Source: an uncultured Collinsella sp. (GTDB taxonomy: Bacteria > Actinomycetota > Coriobacteriia > Coriobacteriales > Coriobacteriaceae). Taken from it: 7,638 bases of DNA. A program made the position numbers and the translations under genes. Each line of letters opens with the position of its first letter. Positions within the stretch are counted from its first letter, which is position 1. Below, in pieces: positions 4,909 through 7,638 of this stretch. Location: contig URVK01000069.1 of the NCBI GenBank assembly GCA_900551305.1, positions 1 to 7,638 of the forward strand, given 5' to 3'. The notes under the pieces are model-generated. The model was not told the DNA's origin and searched no databases. It saw only the letters and a list, made by a program, of their open reading frames with translations.

Positions 4909-6075
4909 TTGAGTGAGATTCAGAACTCGTCCATTTTCTCTCTTGACGATGTCAATGAGGAGGAGATGAACAACCTCATCGACGGTACGATTACCGACTT
5001 TGATGAGGGCGATCTCGTTAACGGCACTGTCGTTAAGATCGAGCATGACGAGGTGCTCGTTGACATCGGATTCAAGTCCGAGGGCGTTATCCCGGTCCGC
5101 GAGCTGTCCATCCGCAAGGACGCTAACCCTGCAGACATCGTTGCACTCGGTGATCCCATCGAGGCTCTGGTTCTCCAAAAGGAGGACAAGGACGGTCGTC
5201 TGGTCCTGTCCAAGAAGCGTGCCGAGTACGAGCGTGCTTGGAACCGCATCGAGGAGAAGTTCAACTCCGGCGAGAACGTCGAGGGCGAGGTTATCGAGGT
5301 TGTCAAGGGCGGCCTGATCCTCGACATCGGCCTGCGTGGCTTCCTGCCCGCTTCCCTCGTCGACCTCCGTCGCGTCAAGGACCTCACCTCCTACATGGGC
5401 ACCCGCATCGAGGCCCGCGTCATCGAGATGGACCGCAACCGCAACAACGTCGTCCTCTCCCGTCGCGTCGTGCTTGAGGAGTCCCGTAAGGCCGAGCGTT
5501 CCGAGATCCTGTCCAAGCTCAAGTCTGGCATGCGTCTCCAGGGTACCGTTTCCTCCATCGTCGACTTCGGCGCCTTCGTCGACCTCGGCGGTATCGACGG
5601 CCTCATCCACATCTCCGAGCTCTCCTGGAACCACGTCAACCATCCTTCCGAGGTTGTCAAGGTCGGTCAGGAGGTCGAGGTCGAGGTTCTCGACGTCGAT
5701 CTCAACCGCGAGCGCATCTCCCTGGGTCTCAAGCAGACCACCGAGGATCCGTGGCGCGCACTGGTCAAGAAGTACCCCGTCGGCGCTATCGTCGAGGGAA
5801 CTGTGACCAAGCTTGTCCCGTTCGGCGCTTTTGTCGACCTGGGCGAGGGCATCGAGGGCCTGGTGCACATCTCCGAGATGGCCAACAAGCACGTCGACCA
5901 GCCTTCTCAGGTCACCCACGTGGGCGACAAGGTTCAGGTCAAGGTCATGGAGATCGACCTCGACCGTCGTCGTATCTCCCTGTCCATGAAGTCCGCTGCT
6001 GAGACTCTGGGCGTCGAGATCGAGGTCACCCCGCTGCCTTCCGAGAAGAAGGACGAGGAGACCGACGCCGAGTAA
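4909..6075 (+). CDS. rpsA: 30S ribosomal protein S1, four S1 domains
   Basis: S1-family proteins bind mRNA through repeated OB-fold S1 domains and help the 30S subunit start translation. The 388-residue product has four S1 domains at about 34-103, 121-187, 207-276 and 292-362. Domains 3 and 4 carry the strongest signature, as in VDFGAFVDLGGIDGLIHISE and VPFGAFVDLGEGIEGLVHIS. E. coli S1 has six domains and about 557 residues; shorter four-domain forms are usual in Actinobacteria and Firmicutes. The N-terminus is acidic, and so is the short tail, which ends EKKDEETDAE. The start is TTG at 4909, with GAAAGGGG seven bases upstream; no ATG or GTG fits that site. Codon use is strongly biased to C-ending codons, as in highly expressed genes. 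It has its own promoter, a long leader and a terminator. Confidence 0.96.
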   Translation: MSEIQNSSIFSLDDVNEEEMNNLIDGTITDFDEGDLVNGTVVKIEHDEVLVDIGFKSEGVIPVRELSIRKDANPADIVALGDPIEALVLQKEDKDGRLVLSKKRAEYERAWNRIEEKFNSGENVEGEVIEVVKGGLILDIGLRGFLPASLVDLRRVKDLTSYMGTRIEARVIEMDRNRNNVVLSRRVVLEESRKAERSEILSKLKSGMRLQGTVSSIVDFGAFVDLGGIDGLIHISELSWNHVNHPSEVVKVGQEVEVEVLDVDLNRERISLGLKQTTEDPWRALVKKYPVGAIVEGTVTKLVPFGAFVDLGEGIEGLVHISEMANKHVDQPSQVTHVGDKVQVKVMEIDLDRRRISLSMKSAAETLGVEIEVTPLPSEKKDEETDAE

Positions 6076-6099
6076 ATCGGTTTGACGATCACTTGTTTT

Positions 6100-6134
6100 A
6101 AGGGATTCGTCCGCAATGGACGGGTCCCTTTTTG
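6100..6134 (+). terminator. Intrinsic terminator of rpsA
   Basis: AGGGATTCGTCC (6101-6112) pairs over 12 positions, with two U-G pairs, to GGACGGGTCCCT (6118-6129), loop GCAAT, and the stem runs into TTTTT (6129-6133). It lies 25 bases after the rpsA stop. Confidence 0.9.
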
Positions 6135-6158
6135 CATTTGCTGCTGATGCGCGATACT

Positions 6159-6276
6159 GCCCGGGCGCAATGCTGCCCGGGCTGTCCACGGGCTATTGGA
6201 TTGTCGGTGCATGAAAAATGCCGACATCCCGCCTCGGGGAGGAGGCGGGAACGCACCGAGTAGACGGAGGGGTGCG
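6159..6276. other. Hairpin-rich spacer between rpsA and rnpB
   Basis: No gene is visible between the rpsA terminator and the rnpB promoter, but hairpins follow one another closely. GCCCGGGC occurs twice (6159-6166, 6175-6182). GTCGG with CAT (6203-6212) pairs ATGCCGAC (6218-6225) with a 2-nt bulge. TCCCGCCTC (6227-6235) pairs GAGGCGGGA (6242-6250). CGCACC (6252-6257) pairs GGTGCG (6271-6276). Their function is unknown. Confidence 0.45.
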
Positions 6277-6396
6277 GAGCGCGGTCGCGTCTCGACTGAC
6301 GACGTTGCCCATCGACGACCCTATTGTACTGTATAGCGTGGTTCTTGGTTTATCGTGTCGAACGCTTGTGTTGTGTCATTGCTTGCGGCAACGGTG

Positions 6397-6405
6397 TGCT
6401 ACACT
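6397..6405 (+). promoter_or_regulatory. Extended -10 promoter of rnpB
   Basis: TG, one base, then TACACT (6400-6405) is an extended -10 element that places the start at about 6412, exactly at the 5' arm of helix P1 of the RNase P RNA. A clear -35 is lacking; TTGCTT at 6379-6384 is the nearest candidate with short spacing. Confidence 0.6.
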
Positions 6406-6412
6406 CTTGCAC

Positions 6413-6776
6413 TGCTGAGTGGGCCAGACGGTCGCGCGATGTGCTGCTTGCAGCACGCGTGAGGAAAGTCCGGGCTCCAGAGGGCGGGATGCCGGCTAAC
6501 GGCCGGGCGGAGTGATCCGACGGAAAGCGCCGCAGAAAAGAAGACTCCCACCTGCGCCGCAAGGCGTAAAGGGAAAAGCTGAAACGGTGGTGTAAGAGAC
6601 CACCAGCGTCGTGGCAACACGGCGGCTTGGCAAGCCCCATCCGGAGCAAGCGCGAATAGGAACGCTATGGGCCGGCCCGGTCCGCGTTCGGGTAGCGTGC
6701 GTGGAGCTGCACGGTAACGTGCAGACAAGATAAATGACCGTTCACGACAGAACCCGGCTTATAGGCCCACTCGGCA
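6413..6776 (+). ncRNA. rnpB: RNase P RNA, bacterial type A-like
   Basis: This is the catalytic RNA of ribonuclease P, which removes 5' leaders from pre-tRNAs together with the RnpA protein. The ends pair as helix P1: TGCTGAGTGGGCC (6413-6425) with GGCCCACTCGGCA (6764-6776), 13 pairs including one G-U. The universal core is present: GAGGAAAGTCCGGGC (6461-6475) near the 5' side and ACAGAACCCGGCTTATA (6746-6762) near the 3' side; these strands form the P4 helix of the catalytic centre. AGATAAATGACCG (6728-6740) matches the conserved segment before it. The length of about 364 nt fits a bacterial RNase P RNA. The ends are set from P1 and the extended -10 upstream and could shift by a few bases. 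A structured repeat follows after four bases. Confidence 0.95.
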
Positions 6777-6780
6777 CTTT

Positions 6781-6905
6781 GTTGACGCTGCGAACCCGCC
6801 AGCGCGGCAAACTGCCTTTCAAGCCTTCGGGCATGACCATAAGGTCAATGCCCTCGTCTTTCAAGGCACCTTGCTCGCGCTGACGGGTTCTCGCTTTCGT
6901 TTATG
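6781..6905 (+). ncRNA. Structured repeat, copy B (candidate RNA element)
   Basis: This is the partner of the element at 3681-3802, in the same orientation. The outer stem pairs 6792-6806 with 6876-6890, 15 positions with one C-A mismatch. Then GCAA (6807-6810) pairs TTGC (6871-6874) with bulged T6875, TGCCTT (6813-6818) pairs AAGGCA (6863-6868), and the apical stem GGGCAT/ATGCCC (6829-6834, 6848-6853) has inner GACC/GGTC, bulged A6847 and loop ATAA. The core loops and inner helices match copy A almost exactly, while six outer pairs and one inner pair are changed on both sides. It begins just after rnpB and could end that transcript or be released from it; no separate promoter is seen. Confidence 0.7.
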
Positions 6906-6959
6906 GAATCATCGGCGTTGCCGTTCTATTTACCGGGGTTATCGGTACGGCCTTTGCCG

Positions 6960-6965
6960 TATTAT
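6960..6965 (+). promoter_or_regulatory. Possible -10 element for yigZ
   Basis: TATTAT matches the -10 consensus at five of six positions and would give a leader of about 35 nt before the TTG start. No convincing -35 is seen, and read-through from rnpB remains possible. Confidence 0.3.
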
Positions 6966-7005
6966 TGAGGCTGTTTGTTGCTTTGCTTGTTGTTGAGGGG
7001 CTTTG

Positions 7006-7638
7006 TTGGACAGCTATTTTACTCTGCAATCGAATATTGAGGCTTCGGGCGAGTTTGTGGACCGCAAGAGCCGGTTTATTGCCCAGCTGGTCCATATTGA
7101 GTCCGAGGATGAGGCGAATGTCTTTATCGAGATGGTCCGCAAACGTCATTACGACGCTCGACACAATGTTCCCGCGTGGATTTTGGTCGATGGACGCGAG
7201 CGCCAGAGCGATGACGGTGAGCCGAGCCGCACGAGCGGTATGCCGACGCTCGAGGTACTGCGCGGTGCGGGGCTCAAAAATGTTTGCTGCGTAGTGACGC
7301 GCTATTTTGGTGGCACGCTGTTGGGTCCTGGTGGCTTGGTACGCGCCTATACCGCTGCGACGCAGGCGGCGGTGGCCGCGGCTCAGGAGGCCGGGCAGAT
7401 CGTCGAGATGACGAGTGTCGTGTCAGTTGACGTGCATGTGGCCTATCCGCAGTATGAGCAGGTGCTTCGTTTGGCGCAGGATTCGGGTGCCAAGGTTTCG
7501 GATACCGATTACGCGGATGCCGTGACGATTCATTTGGTGTTTAAGGCGGGGGAGCAGGAGCCGTTTTGCGCCAAGATGCGCGAGCTTATGGCGGGGCGCG
7601 AGGAGATTGAGGTCGGCGCTAACGCGATGAAATCGCCA
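7006..7638 (+). CDS. yigZ: YigZ / IMPACT family protein (3' end outside window)
   Basis: YigZ-type proteins combine an N-terminal UPF0029 (Impact) domain with a C-terminal DUF1949 domain. Their exact role is unsettled; eukaryotic IMPACT/YIH1 modulates the GCN2 kinase, and nucleic-acid or ribosome-linked roles have been proposed for bacterial members. The UPF0029 domain spans about residues 18-125, with KSRFIAQL (21-28), DDGEPSRTSGMP (69-80) and the hallmark YFGGTLLGPGGLVRAY (100-115). DUF1949 starts near residue 137. The window ends after residue 211, close to the usual total of 200-220, so little is missing. The start is TTG at 7006, after GAGGGG (6995-7000); an adjacent TTG at 7003 is the alternative, and an in-frame TGA at 6994 rules out anything earlier. 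The product then begins MDSYFTLQS, which fits the family. Confidence 0.93.
   Translation, partial: MDSYFTLQSNIEASGEFVDRKSRFIAQLVHIESEDEANVFIEMVRKRHYDARHNVPAWILVDGRERQSDDGEPSRTSGMPTLEVLRGAGLKNVCCVVTRYFGGTLLGPGGLVRAYTAATQAAVAAAQEAGQIVEMTSVVSVDVHVAYPQYEQVLRLAQDSGAKVSDTDYADAVTIHLVFKAGEQEPFCAKMRELMAGREEIEVGANAMKSP

Noticed and set aside
4870..6189. 439-codon minus-strand frame opposite rpsA
   Set aside because: It is a mirror of the S1 codon bias (rich in L, D, V repeats), has no family features, and rpsA is certain.
6903..6968. 22-codon ATG frame upstream of yigZ
   Set aside because: It has no ribosome binding site and no conserved features; it lies in a probable leader or promoter region.

Overview
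The window looks like chromosomal DNA of a high-GC actinobacterium of the class Coriobacteriia, most likely Collinsella or a close relative. I infer this from the GC-rich coding style, the frequent TTG/GTG starts and the four-S1-domain ribosomal protein S1; no taxonomic search was possible. No CRISPR array, phage or transposase gene is visible. The gene content is mostly housekeeping.

Layout, left to right: the 3' part of argH (+) ends in a terminator. A 387-bp gap follows with a promoter and paired direct repeats leading to ndk (+). ndk converges on rpiB (-), and the gap between them holds two terminators with a separate palindrome in the middle. Divergent from rpiB is a gene of the L-cysteine desulfidase / UPF0597 family (+). 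It is broken in this sequence by a 53-bp imperfect duplication ending in 13 G. Next come a perfect 12-bp hairpin and a structured repeat (copy A). A HAD-family hydrolase (-) has its last ~28 codons displaced into another frame at a G run. rpsA (+) has a long leader and its own terminator. A hairpin-rich spacer leads to rnpB, the RNA of RNase P, which is followed at once by the second structured repeat (copy B). The window ends inside a yigZ/IMPACT-family gene (+).

The genes do not form one pathway. They are separately promoted units: arginine biosynthesis, nucleotide balance, pentose phosphate isomerisation, cysteine/serine breakdown, translation and tRNA processing.

The most notable signal is the pair of ~98-nt elements (3692-3789 and 6792-6890). 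They share an invariant core, but their 15-bp outer stems differ in sequence while staying complementary: six compensatory pair changes there and one in the apical stem. That is what a conserved structured RNA family would show. The second point of interest is the two G-run-associated frame breaks, which are either real variation or sequencing/assembly error.
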